Counted from the stretch's first letter, positions 1 to 8,820 are shown. The stretch is DNA of 64,000 bases from Chryseobacterium koreense CCUG 49689 (GCF_001045435.1 NZ_LFNG01000012.1:185593-249592), one strand, 5' to 3'. The notes: generated by a model not told the origin, from the letters alone. Numbers and translations: made by a program.

Positions 1-550
1 TTGCGACACCATAATGCGACATGGCATCGGTTCGGTTGGGAGTAAGTCCGATTTCGTAAACTTGATCGGTTGTTAATTCAAAATATTTCGCGAAATCATC
101 TCCGATCTTGTACGACTCATCCAAAATCATGATTCCACCGTGGTCATCGCTCAAACCGAGTTCGTCTTCCGCACAGATCATTCCTTCAGAATATTCGCCT
201 CGGATTTTCGCTTTCTGCATGACCAGTTTTTCACCACCTTTATAAATCGTGGTTCCCACCACTGCAACGGGAACAATTTGTCCGGCGGCAACATTCGGAG
301 CGCCGCAAACAATATTCAACACTTTTCCGTTTCCTACATCAACTGTAGTTTTCTTCAGTTTATCGGCATTTGGATGCTGTTCGCAAGTCAAGACTTTTCC
401 GACTACGATTCCTTCCAAAGAACCTTTTACAGATTCGTATTTTTCGATTCCTTCCACTTCCAGACCGATATCCGTCAAATACTCCCCGATTTTCTCAGTT
501 TTCAGATCGGTTTTGATATAGTCTTTCAGCCAGTTGTTTGAGATTTTCAT
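1..550 (-). CDS. pheT: Phenylalanine--tRNA ligase beta subunit, N-terminal part (gene runs off the left edge)
   Basis: This is the first 183 codons of the beta subunit of phenylalanyl-tRNA synthetase, which together with the alpha subunit charges tRNA-Phe in the cytoplasm. The reading frame begins MKISNNWLKDYIKTDL, a typical PheT start. It continues into the tRNA-binding OB-fold (residues about 40-150) with CEQHPNADKL, NIVCGAPNVAAGQIVPVA and GMICAEDELGL. The visible part ends at LTPNRTDAMSHYGVA, where the B3/B4 core would begin. The ATG at 548-550 is the only sensible start, and a TATCTTTG box lies about 105 bases upstream. The gene is truncated only by the window edge; nothing looks broken. 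Confidence 0.95.
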   Translation of the reverse strand, partial: MKISNNWLKDYIKTDLKTEKIGEYLTDIGLEVEGIEKYESVKGSLEGIVVGKVLTCEQHPNADKLKKTTVDVGNGKVLNIVCGAPNVAAGQIVPVAVVGTTIYKGGEKLVMQKAKIRGEYSEGMICAEDELGLSDDHGGIMILDESYKIGDDFAKYFELTTDQVYEIGLTPNRTDAMSHYGVA

Positions 551-653
551 TGTAATGATTTGAAATTTGAATGATTTCCACTTTCATCATTCAAAAAATA
601 GTTTGCAAATATCGTGAATTTGAGGGAAAGATTCAAATCGTTCCAATTTATTG

Positions 654-661
654 CAAAGATA
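654..661 (-). promoter_or_regulatory. Candidate -7 box (TATCTTTG) for pheT
   Basis: On the minus strand this reads TATCTTTG, matching the Bacteroidota -7 consensus TAnnTTTG. A TTG about 22 bases further upstream (684-686) could be the -33 element. It would give pheT a leader of roughly 100 bases. The rest of 551-956, between pheT and the dnaN terminator, shows no convincing gene. Confidence 0.35.
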
Positions 662-956
662 TTTTACTGCCACAAAGTCAGCCCAATTTTGAGCGGTCAG
701 AAGAAGTTCCCACTGTTCAGGTTACCGCATACATTTTCCGAAATTTGTTTTAAACAAAAACAACTGAAAACTTAGTGAGAGAAATTGAACGAATTTTTCT
801 TACGATTTTAAAGAATCCAAAAAAAATCTTTTTTCCGGCAAAAAGAAAACTAGAAAAGTGCTGATTTTAAATACAACCCAATCCACCACAGAATTGCAAA
901 AGATCGCGTTCCAATTTGAACTTCCCTATACAACAGCAAAAGCTAAAAATCAAAAA

Positions 957-977
957 AAGCCCGACATAATCGGGCTT
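957..977 (-). terminator. Intrinsic terminator of dnaN
   Basis: The 8-bp stem AAGCCCGA/TCGGGCTT has a 5-base loop. On the minus strand it is followed by a run of seven T (plus-strand A run at 952-958). It lies 55 bases past the dnaN stop. Confidence 0.8.
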
Positions 978-1032
978 CCCTTATTAAACCAAATTCCTTT
1001 GGGAACTTATCTCGTTATTTCTGGCTCAAAAA

Positions 1033-2163
1033 TTACATTCCAATGACCGGCATGGAAAGCATCAAAATATTTTCTTCATCTTCCAAACCATCTACTGGCT
1101 CTATGATTCCCGGCCGGTTGGGTTGCGACATCTTCATGGTGATATCATCCGCGGAAAGCACAGAAAGCATCTCGGTGAGGAACTTCGAACTGAAACCAAT
1201 GTTGATGTCTTCGCCATTGTAATCGCACGGAATCTGCATATCTGCTTTGTTTGCGTATTCGGTATCCTCCGCATGAAGGTGAAGCACGTTTCCGGAAAGT
1301 TTGAAGCGAACCTGATTCGTTGATTTATTGGACATGATCGACGCTCTTCTGATGGAATTCAGCAGAAGATTTCTATTGATGGTCAAAACATTCGGGTTTT
1401 CTTTTGGAATTACCGCAGTATAATTCGGATATTTCCCATCGATCAAGCGGCAAATCCAGATGTTGTTTCCAAAAGTGAATTTCGCCATATTCTCATTGAA
1501 CTCGATGGTTACATCGTCATTAGAACTCGCCAAAATATTTTTGAAGATCGATAACGGTTTTTTCGGCATAATGAACTCGATCGGTTCCGGGTTGATCAAA
1601 TCGGTTCTTTTGTACACCACCAAACGGTGAGAATCGGTTGAAACGAAGTTGGTTTCATCTTCTTTGAACTGGAACAAAACTCCCGTCATTACAGGTCGCA
1701 ACGAATCGTTACTGGTCGCAAAAAGGGTGTTGCTAAGTGCTTCAGATAAAATCCCGGATGCAATTTTCACCTTTTGAGACGCGTCAAACTCCGGAAGTTC
1801 CGGATAATCTTCGGCATTGTCTAAAGCCACTGCGAAATTGTCCTTTTCATCAAGGATTTCAAGCAATTTCCCGTTTCCGTCTTCGGATTCTTTCACGGAT
1901 AAAGTTAAAGGTTGCTCCCCATAAGTTTTCACAAAATCCTGGAAAATCTTTGCAGGAACGGCAATCTTACCAGAATCATCAGATTTCACCTCCAAAGAAG
2001 TAATCAATGTGGTTTCACCATCCGAAGCGGTTATTTTAAGGTTGTTTTCTTCGAGTTCGAAAAGGTAATTTTCAAGAATCGGTCTCGATTGTGAACTGGA
2101 AATTACACCACCCACCGTATTTAGCGCCTTTTGTAATTCGCCACTTGCAACTATAAACTTCAT
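1033..2163 (-). CDS. dnaN: DNA polymerase III sliding clamp (beta subunit)
   Basis: The 376-residue product is the sliding clamp that closes around DNA and tethers the replicative polymerase. The start MKFIVASGELQKALNTV, the internal SNDSLRPVMTGVLF and the C-terminal LMLSMPVIGM tail are family hallmarks, and the length matches the usual ~370 residues with three clamp folds. Unlike in many bacteria, dnaA is not adjacent: the upstream neighbour is an outer-membrane protein gene, and recF lies about 24 kb away on the opposite strand. The gene appears to be its own transcription unit, with a TATATTTG -7 box at 2228-2235 and a strong terminator at 957-977. Confidence 0.97.
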   Translation of the reverse strand: MKFIVASGELQKALNTVGGVISSSQSRPILENYLFELEENNLKITASDGETTLITSLEVKSDDSGKIAVPAKIFQDFVKTYGEQPLTLSVKESEDGNGKLLEILDEKDNFAVALDNAEDYPELPEFDASQKVKIASGILSEALSNTLFATSNDSLRPVMTGVLFQFKEDETNFVSTDSHRLVVYKRTDLINPEPIEFIMPKKPLSIFKNILASSNDDVTIEFNENMAKFTFGNNIWICRLIDGKYPNYTAVIPKENPNVLTINRNLLLNSIRRASIMSNKSTNQVRFKLSGNVLHLHAEDTEYANKADMQIPCDYNGEDINIGFSSKFLTEMLSVLSADDITMKMSQPNRPGIIEPVDGLEDEENILMLSMPVIGM

Positions 2164-2227
2164 TTGCTAATTTAAATTTTTTGGTTGAATGAAACACATC
2201 GGTTTCATCCGAAAATTATTATTTGGA

Positions 2228-2235
2228 CAAATATA
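2228..2235 (-). promoter_or_regulatory. -7 promoter box of dnaN (TATATTTG)
   Basis: The minus-strand sequence TATATTTG fits TAnnTTTG exactly. A TTG at 2260-2262 lies 24 bases upstream, slightly long for a -33 element. The implied dnaN leader is about 60 bases. Confidence 0.5.
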
Positions 2236-2303
2236 AGGATTTAAAGGAAGTTGGAAAAACAACTTTTCAAATAAAAAATGAAATTTCAGAAAAGTTATCA
2301 ACA

Positions 2304-3014
2304 TTAATCTGCTCCCGGAAAATGGTAGTGCTTTTGCTGGGAGTCGTCGATATTGATGTTTAGGGCAAGGTATAAAAAATGGAGGTTTTTGTTCCCGGCA
2401 TTGCCAAATTCTCTCTGCCAAAGATAGCCGGAAGCTAGTCCAAAAATTTCGTCAACCTGATAACCAAATCCTCCATACAAACGGTTTCTGGCAAAAATCG
2501 GTTTTTCCGTCACAAAGAAAATTTCACTGTAGGCATTGGCAAAAATTGTTCCCGGAGTGATCGATTTGGAATTCAATGGAACGGAAATATTCAACCGGTA
2601 GCGGAATCGGTAGCGGTCAGAATGAAGGTCTTGATTCGGTTCATAAAACCAGCTTTTCTCTGCCCGAAAACGGTTTTCAAATTTCAGGGTGTGATATTTA
2701 AAAATCAGGACATCCTGCAACCAAATCCGGAATTCCTCTTTGTCCAGACTGTGGTTTTTATAGGTCGCATATCGCCCGATTCCTACAAACGGTTTGTGAT
2801 TTGGCGTTAGATTATAACCGATTCCACCTTTGATTTCGTAATAATCCGGGTAGGAATAATTCTCAATTCCGCGAAGTTGGCCCTCTCCATAAATAAAAAA
2901 CTTGGGATGGAATTGATAGGTGACCGTCACTGCATTGAAACTGGAAATATGTTCCTGTGAAAAAATCAAGGAAGAAACCATTAAAAAAAATATGCAGATC
3001 AGTGATTTTTTCAT
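2304..3014 (-). CDS. DUF2490 outer-membrane beta-barrel protein
   Basis: The 236-residue protein has a signal peptide of about 19 residues (MKKSLICIFFLMVSSLIFS). The mature part alternates aromatic and polar residues as in a beta-barrel, for example FIYGEGQLRGIENY, KFENRFRAEKSWFY and NRLYGGFGYQVDEIFG. This pattern fits DUF2490, a Bacteroidota outer-membrane family of unknown function. The ATG at 3014 sits only 4 bases from a TATTTTTG -7 box (3019-3026), so the transcript would be almost leaderless. The gene precedes dnaN on the same strand, but dnaN has its own promoter and nothing links their functions. Confidence 0.75.
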   Translation of the reverse strand: MKKSLICIFFLMVSSLIFSQEHISSFNAVTVTYQFHPKFFIYGEGQLRGIENYSYPDYYEIKGGIGYNLTPNHKPFVGIGRYATYKNHSLDKEEFRIWLQDVLIFKYHTLKFENRFRAEKSWFYEPNQDLHSDRYRFRYRLNISVPLNSKSITPGTIFANAYSEIFFVTEKPIFARNRLYGGFGYQVDEIFGLASGYLWQREFGNAGNKNLHFLYLALNINIDDSQQKHYHFPGAD

Positions 3015-3018
3015 AAAG

Positions 3019-3026
3019 CAAAAATA
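3019..3026 (-). promoter_or_regulatory. -7 promoter box (TATTTTTG) touching the DUF2490 start
   Basis: The minus-strand TATTTTTG matches TAnnTTTG, and the ATG at 3014 begins 4 bases after its last base. Transcription would start at or within a few bases of the start codon. Confidence 0.5.
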
Positions 3027-3200
3027 CGTATTTTAAAAAACTTTTAAGTTTTGCCATGAACTCGTCTGAAAAAAAATTCGCGACATTTGGTTTTATTGAC
3101 CCTGAAATTAAAAGAGTTCTGATTTTTTTGAAAACCAACGCAATTGTTCAAAATGGTTTTCCTCGAAAAAAACGGACGAAATTCTTCCCCTAAATTTCCG

Positions 3201-3208
3201 TAAATTTG
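3201..3208 (+). promoter_or_regulatory. -7 promoter box of uvrA (TAAATTTG)
   Basis: TAAATTTG matches TAnnTTTG exactly. It ends 16 bases before the uvrA ATG, giving a leader of about 10 bases. No good -33 TTG is seen at the expected distance. Confidence 0.5.
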
Positions 3209-3224
3209 TGGGTTGAATTTTACC

Positions 3225-6023
3225 ATGGCTACAAGTACAGAAATAGATATTAAAAAACAGATCTTCGTAAAGAATGCGCATCTCAACAACCTGAAGCACA
3301 TCGATGTTTTGATTCCCAAAAACAAACTCGTGGTTATTACCGGAGTTTCGGGAAGCGGAAAATCTTCGCTTGCTTTCGACACTATTTATGCGGAAGGACA
3401 ACGAAGGTATGTGGAAAGTTTGAGTTCTTATGCGCGGCAATTCTTGGGAAAACTGGAGAAACCCAAAATCGACGACATCAAAGGTTTGGCTCCATCCATC
3501 GCGATTCAGCAGAAGGTGATTTCCTCGAATCCACGTTCCACGGTCGGAACTTCCACAGAGATTTACGATTATTTGAAGCTCCTTTTTGCCAGAGTCGGCA
3601 GAACATATTCCCCGATTTCAGGCGAAGAAGTGAAAAAGGATTCCGTTTCAGACGTTATTGATTTCATTAAACAAAATGAAGGAAAGACCTACCTTTTGCG
3701 ATCACCACTCCAATTTGAAGTTTCGAAATTTTCAGAGCTCATGAAAACCTTGAAACTTTCAGGTTTTACCCGTTTGGAAGTGAATGGAAACGTGGCAGGA
3801 ATAGAGGATCTGGAAAGTTTCGGTTTCGTGCCTGAAAAAGACATGGAAATCCAACTCGTGATTGACCGATTCAGCTACGAAGATGACGAGAATTTCCTTC
3901 AAAGATTGGCGGATTCCATTCAGATGGCGTTTTATGAAGGTCGCGGATATTGTTCCTTAAAAAATACCGAAACAGGAAAAATAAGGGAATTTTCCAACAA
4001 ATTTGAACTGGACGGAATTGAATTCTTGGAACCGAACGTGCATTTCTTCAGTTTCAATAATCCTTATGGAGCTTGTCCGGAATGTGAAGGTTACGGGAAA
4101 GTGATTGGAATTGACGAGGATTTGGTGATTCCTAACAAAACCAATTCGATTTTTGAAGATGCGGTTGCGGCCTGGAAAGGGGATTCCATGCGCGAATGGA
4201 AACGTGCCTTCATCAAAAAAGTGGGTGACGAATTCCCGATTCACAAACCATATCACCAACTGACCAAAGAACAGAAAAACCTTTTGTGGAAAGGTGATGG
4301 CACCAAAGATTTCCCTTCCATCAACGCATTTTTCAAGATGTTGGAAGAGAATCTCTACAAAATCCAGTACCGCGTGATGCTTTCCAGGTACCGCGGGAAA
4401 ACAATTTGCCCGACTTGTGAGGGATTGCGGTTGCGCGAGGAAACTTCATGGGTGAAAATTGATGGACACCAGATCCAATCGATGATTGAATTGCCACTGG
4501 ATGAACTTTTACCGCTAATAAAATCTTTTCACCTCAACAAACACGACGCAGAAATTGCAAAACGGTTGCTTTACGAAATCACCACCCGTTTGGAATTTTT
4601 AGAAAAAGTCGGTTTAGGATATTTAACTTTAAACAGAACCTCTAACACGCTTTCCGGCGGTGAAAGCCAGCGGATTAATCTAGCGACTTCACTGGGAAGT
4701 TCGCTGGTTGGATCCATTTATATTTTGGATGAGCCGTCGATCGGTCTTCATTCCCGGGATACCGAAAATTTGATTGAAGTTCTGAAAAACCTCCGTGATT
4801 TGGGAAACACCGTGATCGTGGTGGAACATGATGAAGATGTAATGAAAGCGGCAGATTACATCATCGACATCGGACCGGAAGCAGGTTATCTCGGAGGAGA
4901 ACTGGTCTTCGCCGGAAACTTTGAAGAACTGAAAGATGCCGATACCTTGACCTCGAAATATTTGACGGGAAAACTGGAAATCAAAGTTCCCGAAACGCGC
5001 AGAAAACCGAAAGATTGGATTCGCATTAAAGGTGCAAGACAAAACAACCTCAAAAACATCAACGTGGATATTCCGGTTGAAATGCTGGTCGTGATTTCGG
5101 GTGTTTCCGGGAGCGGAAAATCAACTTTAATGAAGGAGATTCTGACCAACGAGATTCAGATTCAGCTGGGAATGGGCGGAAAAAAAGGAGATTACGATGC
5201 GGTGGAATTCCCAAAAAGATACATCAAAAACATTGAACTCATCGACCAAAATCCGATTGGAAAATCGTCCCGCTCCAATCCAGTGACCTATTTGAAGGCA
5301 TACGACGACATCCGAGATTTGTTTTCCAAACAGAAATCGGCACAAATGATGGGCTTAAAACCAAAACACTTTTCGTTCAATGTAGATGGCGGAAGATGTG
5401 ACGAGTGCAAAGGTGAAGGGGTAATCAATGTATCCATGCAGTTTATGGCAGACATCGAACTGGAATGTGAAACTTGTCACGGAACCCGTTTTAAAAATGA
5501 AATTCTGGAGATAAAATTTGACGAGAAGAACATTTCTGATATTCTGCGCATGACGGTGGACGAGGCGATTCAGTTTTTCAACGACAATGAGGAGGAAAGA
5601 ATCGTGACCAAACTAAAACCACTGCAGGAAGTTGGTTTAGGATATCTGCAACTGGGTCAAAGTTCATCCACCCTTTCCGGCGGTGAAGCACAAAGAGTGA
5701 AACTCGCGTCGTTTTTAGTGAAAGGGATGACGAATGAAAAAACGCTTTTCATTTTCGACGAACCCTCTACCGGACTGCATTTCCACGACATCAACAAACT
5801 CCTGAAATCATTGCAGCAACTGATCGAGCTTGGACATTCTGTGATCGTGATCGAGCATCAACCGGACATCATCAAATCTGCGGACTGGATCGTCGACATT
5901 GGTCCGGAAGCCGGAAAAAATGGCGGAGAAGTTGTTTTTTCAGGAAGTCCGGAAGATTTGGTGAAAGAGAAAAAATCACACACGGCAAGATTTTTGTTAG
6001 AAAAGCTCTATGCTGGTCATTAA
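3225..6023 (+). CDS. uvrA: Excinuclease ABC subunit A
   Basis: The ~932-residue product is the damage-scanning ATPase of nucleotide excision repair, acting as a dimer with UvrB. Two ABC modules are visible: Walker [10 protein letters not shown] near residue 40 with signature LSGGESQR near 476, and Walker [10 protein letters not shown] near 626 with signature LSGGEAQR near 817. Zinc-binding cysteines appear as CPECEGYGK (~284), CPTCEGLR (~395) and CDECKGEG with CETCHG (~725-750). Length is normal for UvrA. I place the start at the ATG of MATSTEID; an in-frame TTG four codons upstream is less likely because the -7 box lies just in front. The next gene, a TetR regulator, has its own promoter box. 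Confidence 0.97.
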   Translation: MATSTEIDIKKQIFVKNAHLNNLKHIDVLIPKNKLVVITGVSGSGKSSLAFDTIYAEGQRRYVESLSSYARQFLGKLEKPKIDDIKGLAPSIAIQQKVISSNPRSTVGTSTEIYDYLKLLFARVGRTYSPISGEEVKKDSVSDVIDFIKQNEGKTYLLRSPLQFEVSKFSELMKTLKLSGFTRLEVNGNVAGIEDLESFGFVPEKDMEIQLVIDRFSYEDDENFLQRLADSIQMAFYEGRGYCSLKNTETGKIREFSNKFELDGIEFLEPNVHFFSFNNPYGACPECEGYGKVIGIDEDLVIPNKTNSIFEDAVAAWKGDSMREWKRAFIKKVGDEFPIHKPYHQLTKEQKNLLWKGDGTKDFPSINAFFKMLEENLYKIQYRVMLSRYRGKTICPTCEGLRLREETSWVKIDGHQIQSMIELPLDELLPLIKSFHLNKHDAEIAKRLLYEITTRLEFLEKVGLGYLTLNRTSNTLSGGESQRINLATSLGSSLVGSIYILDEPSIGLHSRDTENLIEVLKNLRDLGNTVIVVEHDEDVMKAADYIIDIGPEAGYLGGELVFAGNFEELKDADTLTSKYLTGKLEIKVPETRRKPKDWIRIKGARQNNLKNINVDIPVEMLVVISGVSGSGKSTLMKEILTNEIQIQLGMGGKKGDYDAVEFPKRYIKNIELIDQNPIGKSSRSNPVTYLKAYDDIRDLFSKQKSAQMMGLKPKHFSFNVDGGRCDECKGEGVINVSMQFMADIELECETCHGTRFKNEILEIKFDEKNISDILRMTVDEAIQFFNDNEEERIVTKLKPLQEVGLGYLQLGQSSSTLSGGEAQRVKLASFLVKGMTNEKTLFIFDEPSTGLHFHDINKLLKSLQQLIELGHSVIVIEHQPDIIKSADWIVDIGPEAGKNGGEVVFSGSPEDLVKEKKSHTARFLLEKLYAGH

Positions 6024-6100
6024 TTAATGTCGTAACAAACCCCTAACTAATTCTTTTTCAAATTTTTAGAAAATTTGAATGGATTCCATTTAAACTTTAT

Positions 6101-6108
6101 TAATTTTG
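6101..6108 (+). promoter_or_regulatory. -7 promoter box of the TetR gene (TAATTTTG)
   Basis: TAATTTTG matches TAnnTTTG, with a TTTG at 6074-6077 (23-base spacing) as a possible -33 element. The ATG at 6122 follows after 13 bases. Confidence 0.5.
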
Positions 6109-6121
6109 ATAAAAATTGATC

Positions 6122-6715
6122 ATGGAAACATTCTACCACACTCTTTCCAAAAGACAGCAGCAGATTTTTGATGTGTCTGTCAAACTTTTCTATGAAAACG
6201 GATATGCCGAAACTTCTGTTCGAGACATCGCCGAAAAGCTCAATATTTTGGCTGCCAGTCTTTATTCACACATTTCTTCAAAAGAACAGATTCTGGAATG
6301 GATTGCCCAAAATTACGTGGGATTATTGGAGGCGGAACTTGTGGATTTTAAATCAAAAGAGAGGGATTTTGAGGACCAGCTGAGATTTATGATCCACCAA
6401 AATATCATCTTGATTGAGAAGAATCTGGAAATGGCTGAAATTTTTCGCCGGTACTTCAATTCGATTAGTAAAGAAACAAAAGAACGCTACAGCAACTTTA
6501 CTGAGTCTTATGCCCATTATTTATCAGATGCATTGAAATACTTCCAGATTGACAAGAAGCTGGATACGGATGCTGGCTTGATTGCGAAATTCTTGATGTA
6601 TAACATGAATTACGCCTATAAATGGACCCCTGAAAATTACAAATCGGAACAAACCATCGATTTTTTTGAAAACAAATTGATATCAAATCTTTTAGGCATC
6701 AAATTATCTTCCTGA
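6122..6715 (+). CDS. TetR/AcrR-family transcriptional regulator
   Basis: The 197-residue protein has an N-terminal TetR DNA-binding domain: a first helix RQQQIFDVSVKLFYENGY, then the helix-turn-helix TSVRDIAEKLNILAASLYSH followed by SSKEQIL. The C-terminal ~140 residues are an all-helical ligand/dimer domain with no recognisable ligand signature. Family members usually repress a nearby efflux or lipid-metabolism gene. Here there is no divergent partner: uvrA lies upstream in the same direction and a tRNA downstream, so the target cannot be read from context. The ATG is chosen over a TTG two codons upstream. Confidence 0.85.
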   Translation: METFYHTLSKRQQQIFDVSVKLFYENGYAETSVRDIAEKLNILAASLYSHISSKEQILEWIAQNYVGLLEAELVDFKSKERDFEDQLRFMIHQNIILIEKNLEMAEIFRRYFNSISKETKERYSNFTESYAHYLSDALKYFQIDKKLDTDAGLIAKFLMYNMNYAYKWTPENYKSEQTIDFFENKLISNLLGIKLSS

Positions 6716-6724
6716 AAATCAAAG

Positions 6725-6748
6725 TTATCCACAAAAAAATGTGGATAA
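6725..6748. repeat. Inverted pair of perfect DnaA-box sequences
   Basis: TTATCCACA at 6725-6733 and its exact reverse complement at 6740-6748 flank six A residues. Each arm equals the DnaA-box consensus TTATnCACA. The structure can fold into a 9-bp hairpin, but no T run follows, so it is a poor intrinsic terminator for the TetR gene that ends 10 bases earlier. Confidence 0.6.
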
Positions 6749-6884
6749 GTAGTGAATTTTAACATTAAGTTCATCTTTGTTAAAGTTTTTTCCGCTACAT
6801 TTACCATAGAAATAAAATTAATGTGAAAACAATTTTCATTTCGGAGTCTGTAAAACAGAACTATCCAACTTAATATAAAAATTT

Positions 6885-6913
6885 AAGAGAAGCCTTATCG
6901 ACTTCTCTTTTTT
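6885..6913 (+). terminator. Intrinsic terminator
   Basis: A perfect 8-bp stem AAGAGAAG/CTTCTCTT with a 9-base loop runs directly into TTTTTT. Confidence 0.75.
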
Positions 6914-6951
6914 GTTGTTGTCTAACTAAAAAATGAGATGTTTTATCTAAT

Positions 6952-6983
6952 CAGCCCGTTCCTAAAGAGCGGACTGTTTTTTT
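6952..6983 (+). terminator. Second intrinsic terminator in tandem
   Basis: A 10-bp stem CAGCCCGTTC/GAGCGGACTG (one C-A mismatch, one G-T pair) with a 5-base loop is followed by seven T. It lies 38 bases after the first terminator. Confidence 0.6.
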
Positions 6984-7032
6984 CTTCGTCTTAAATTCAA
7001 CTTCAATGGCGCAGACTTTTTGGGAATTTTCC

Positions 7033-7040
7033 TAAATTTG
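7033..7040 (+). promoter_or_regulatory. -7 promoter box of tRNA-Arg(CCT)
   Basis: TAAATTTG matches TAnnTTTG and ends 7 bases before the first base of the tRNA, the distance expected for transcription starting at or just before the mature 5' end. Confidence 0.6.
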
Positions 7041-7047
7041 CACTCCT

Positions 7048-7119
7048 GGTCCCATAGTTCAACGGATAGAATAGAAGTTTCCTAAACTTTAGATCCAAGT
7101 TCGATTCTTGGTGGGATCA
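7048..7119 (+). tRNA. tRNA-Arg (anticodon CCT)
   Basis: The 72 bases fold into a full cloverleaf: acceptor stem GGTCCCA/TGGGATC, D stem GTTC/GAAT, anticodon stem GAAGT/ACTTT around loop TTCCTAA, and T stem CCAAG/CTTGG around TTCGATT. The anticodon CCT reads AGG. CCA is not encoded; a T-rich tail (ACTTTTT) follows. Confidence 0.93.
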
Positions 7120-7163
7120 CTTTTTGAATCATTTTTGCATTGCAAACTTAAAACACATTTGCC

Positions 7164-7421
7164 ATGAATACGGAAACCCTGCAAATAAATATAGCACAAC
7201 GAGTGTTGGCAATGACTGACAATAAGTTATTGCAGAAAATTAGAGATCTAATTGTTCGAGAGGATATTTTGGCTTACGATAGTCTTGGTAAACCATTGAC
7301 GGAAAAAGAATATATTAAGCAATTGGATGAAGTGATTACAGAAATGGAAAGCGGAATAGATGAAGGCCTGACTTCAGATGAAGTTTTTAAAAATATTTCT
7401 AATGCGCACCATCTGGAGTAA
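7164..7421 (+). CDS. Antitoxin of a ParE-type toxin-antitoxin pair
   Basis: The 85-residue acidic protein starts MNTETLQINIAQRVLAMTD and has a long charged helix ending LTSDEVFKNISNAHHLE. Small proteins of this type in Bacteroidota precede ParE/RelE-family toxins, wrap the toxin with their C-terminal helix and repress their own operon. I infer the role mainly from position: its 3' end overlaps the toxin start by 20 bases. No DNA-binding fold is certain from sequence alone. The partner toxin is interrupted, so this may be an orphaned antitoxin. Confidence 0.6.
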   Translation: MNTETLQINIAQRVLAMTDNKLLQKIRDLIVREDILAYDSLGKPLTEKEYIKQLDEVITEMESGIDEGLTSDEVFKNISNAHHLE

Positions 7422-7686
7422 GCGAGCCAATACGGATTTGTACGGACATATCGGCCACATTGCGAAAGACAGCCCACAAAATGCCAAGATAGTACTGAAG
7501 AAAATTTTAGCAATGGGAGATTCATTAAAGGATTTTCCATATAAATTTCAGAAAGAACCCATTTAAAATGATGAAAAGGTCAGAAGAGCTGTGATTTATA
7601 GCTTCCAGATTATTTACAAAGTTTATCCCGACAAAATCAATATTTTGCGAGTATTAAATACTAAGCAAGACCCTAATAAAATCTAA
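7402..7686 (+). pseudogene. ParE/RelE-family toxin gene interrupted by an in-frame stop
   Basis: The frame opens at ATG 7402 (MRTIWSKRANTDLYGHIGH) and reads as a ParE-type toxin for 54 codons up to FPYKFQKEPI, then hits TAA at 7564-7566. In the same frame, with no shift, it continues NDEKVRRAVIYSFQIIYKV and INILRVLNTKQDP to a second stop at 7684-7686. This tail is the conserved end of the family fold (basic VRR, aromatic YxIIY strand, ILRVL strand, xDP end). The uninterrupted toxin would be 94 residues. A single nonsense change has removed the last two strands, so the toxin is probably inactive unless the stop is read through. Confidence 0.8.
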
Positions 7687-7692
7687 CAAAAA

Positions 7693-7711
7693 AGGCGGAA
7701 AATAACCGCCT
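7693..7711. terminator. Bidirectional terminator between toxin remnant and peptidase
   Basis: The stem AGGCGG/CCGCCT has a 7-base loop. Plus-strand transcripts meet GATCTTTT and minus-strand transcripts meet a T6 run (plus A run at 7688-7693), so it can serve both convergent genes. Confidence 0.65.
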
Positions 7712-7745
7712 GATCTTTTGTCTCAATTTCTGGAGAAAAATTTCC

Positions 7746-8759
7746 TCATCTCAAATTTTTACCATCCACAATAATTCTCGCATCGCGGTTTGCCAGTTCC
7801 CAAGCAGTGGAGAAAACCAATTGGGTTCTTTTTTTCAAAAGTTCATAGTCGATTTTTTCAGGATCATCGGTCGGTTGGTGGTAATCCTCATGGATTCCGT
7901 CAAAATAAAAAGCGACCGGAATATTATTTTTTGCAAAATTATAGTGATCGGATCGGTAGTATAATCTTTGTGGATCTTTTGGGTCATCGTATTTGTAGTT
8001 CAGCTCCAGTTTCGTATTGGTGGAATTGGCCTTCTCGTTGATCTTTTTCAATTCCGAAGAAAGCATTTCCGAACCGATTACGTACACATAATCTTTTCCG
8101 CAATTATCTTTGTCGCATCTCCCGATCATATCGATATTCAAATTGGCAACGGTATTTGCCAACGGAAAAACAGGATTTTCGGAATAATATTTTGAACCTA
8201 AAAGCCCGTGTTCTTCGCCGGTGACGTGCAGAAACAATACCGAGCGTTTTGGCGATTTCCCGGATTTTTTCGCCATTTGGAATGCTTCCGCAATTTCCAG
8301 CAAAGCCACCGTTCCACTTCCATCGTCATCTGCACCGTTATAAATCACGCCGTCTTTCATTCCCACGTGGTCATAATGTGCGGAAATCACGATAATCTCA
8401 TTCGGCTTTTCAGTGCCCTCAATGAATGCGAGAATGTTTTCAGATTCTGGCAAATCTCCCCTCCTGCCTTTCAGTGCTTCTTTCGGCACCGTCTGATAAT
8501 AGGAATTCATGACTTTTGGATGGGAGATTCCCATTTTTTCATATTGCGAAATCAGGTATCTCCCGGCTTTTTTCTGGCCTTCACTTCCGGTATCGCGTCC
8601 CTGCATTTCATCGGAAGCCACGATGTACAGATGGGTTTTCAACTCATTTGCCGTGATGGAATTATAAGAATCTTTAAATGCAGAACCACTGTAGGAAAGG
8701 TTTGTGGCACAACTGGTCAACAAGACAGCCGAAAAAATCGGAATCAAAAACTTATTCAT
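7746..8759 (-). CDS. M28-family zinc aminopeptidase, lipoprotein
   Basis: The 337-residue protein has a lipoprotein signal (FSAVLLTSC, lipid cysteine near residue 17) and is therefore periplasmic or outer-membrane anchored. The M28 di-zinc site is visible: His in SAHYDHVG (~130), the bridging Asp in NGADDDGSG (~145), the catalytic and binding Glu pair in TGEEHG (~182), Asp in NLNIDMIG (~210) and the final His in YHQPTDDPEKI (~290). Members cleave N-terminal residues from peptides. The gene is divergent from the methionine aminotransferase, with 72 bases between the two starts, and converges on the toxin remnant. Confidence 0.9.
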   Translation of the reverse strand: MNKFLIPIFSAVLLTSCATNLSYSGSAFKDSYNSITANELKTHLYIVASDEMQGRDTGSEGQKKAGRYLISQYEKMGISHPKVMNSYYQTVPKEALKGRRGDLPESENILAFIEGTEKPNEIIVISAHYDHVGMKDGVIYNGADDDGSGTVALLEIAEAFQMAKKSGKSPKRSVLFLHVTGEEHGLLGSKYYSENPVFPLANTVANLNIDMIGRCDKDNCGKDYVYVIGSEMLSSELKKINEKANSTNTKLELNYKYDDPKDPQRLYYRSDHYNFAKNNIPVAFYFDGIHEDYHQPTDDPEKIDYELLKKRTQLVFSTAWELANRDARIIVDGKNLR

Positions 8760-8820
8760 ATCATTATTTTGGTGGCTAAAAATAGGAATTTAATTTAATA
8801 AAAGTCTGAACATTTATCGC

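Larger units (their letters stand above)
6749..7032 (+). other. Gene-free stretch with two tandem terminators; possible small-RNA locus
   Basis: No open frame here looks coding. The stretch ends with two hairpin-plus-T-run structures (6885-6913 and 6952-6983), although the preceding TetR gene stopped about 170 bases earlier. That suggests one or two short non-coding transcripts between about 6790 and 6983, or a long 3' UTR. I see no clear TAnnTTTG box for such an RNA and match it to no known RNA family. Confidence 0.3.

Noticed and set aside
858..1046. Small plus-strand gene of 62 codons
   Set aside because: It runs through the dnaN terminator hairpin and into the antisense of dnaN, with no promoter box or family resemblance.
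6725..6748. Intrinsic terminator of the TetR gene
   Set aside because: The hairpin is A/T-rich and lacks a following T run; the exact DnaA-box arms are the more striking feature.
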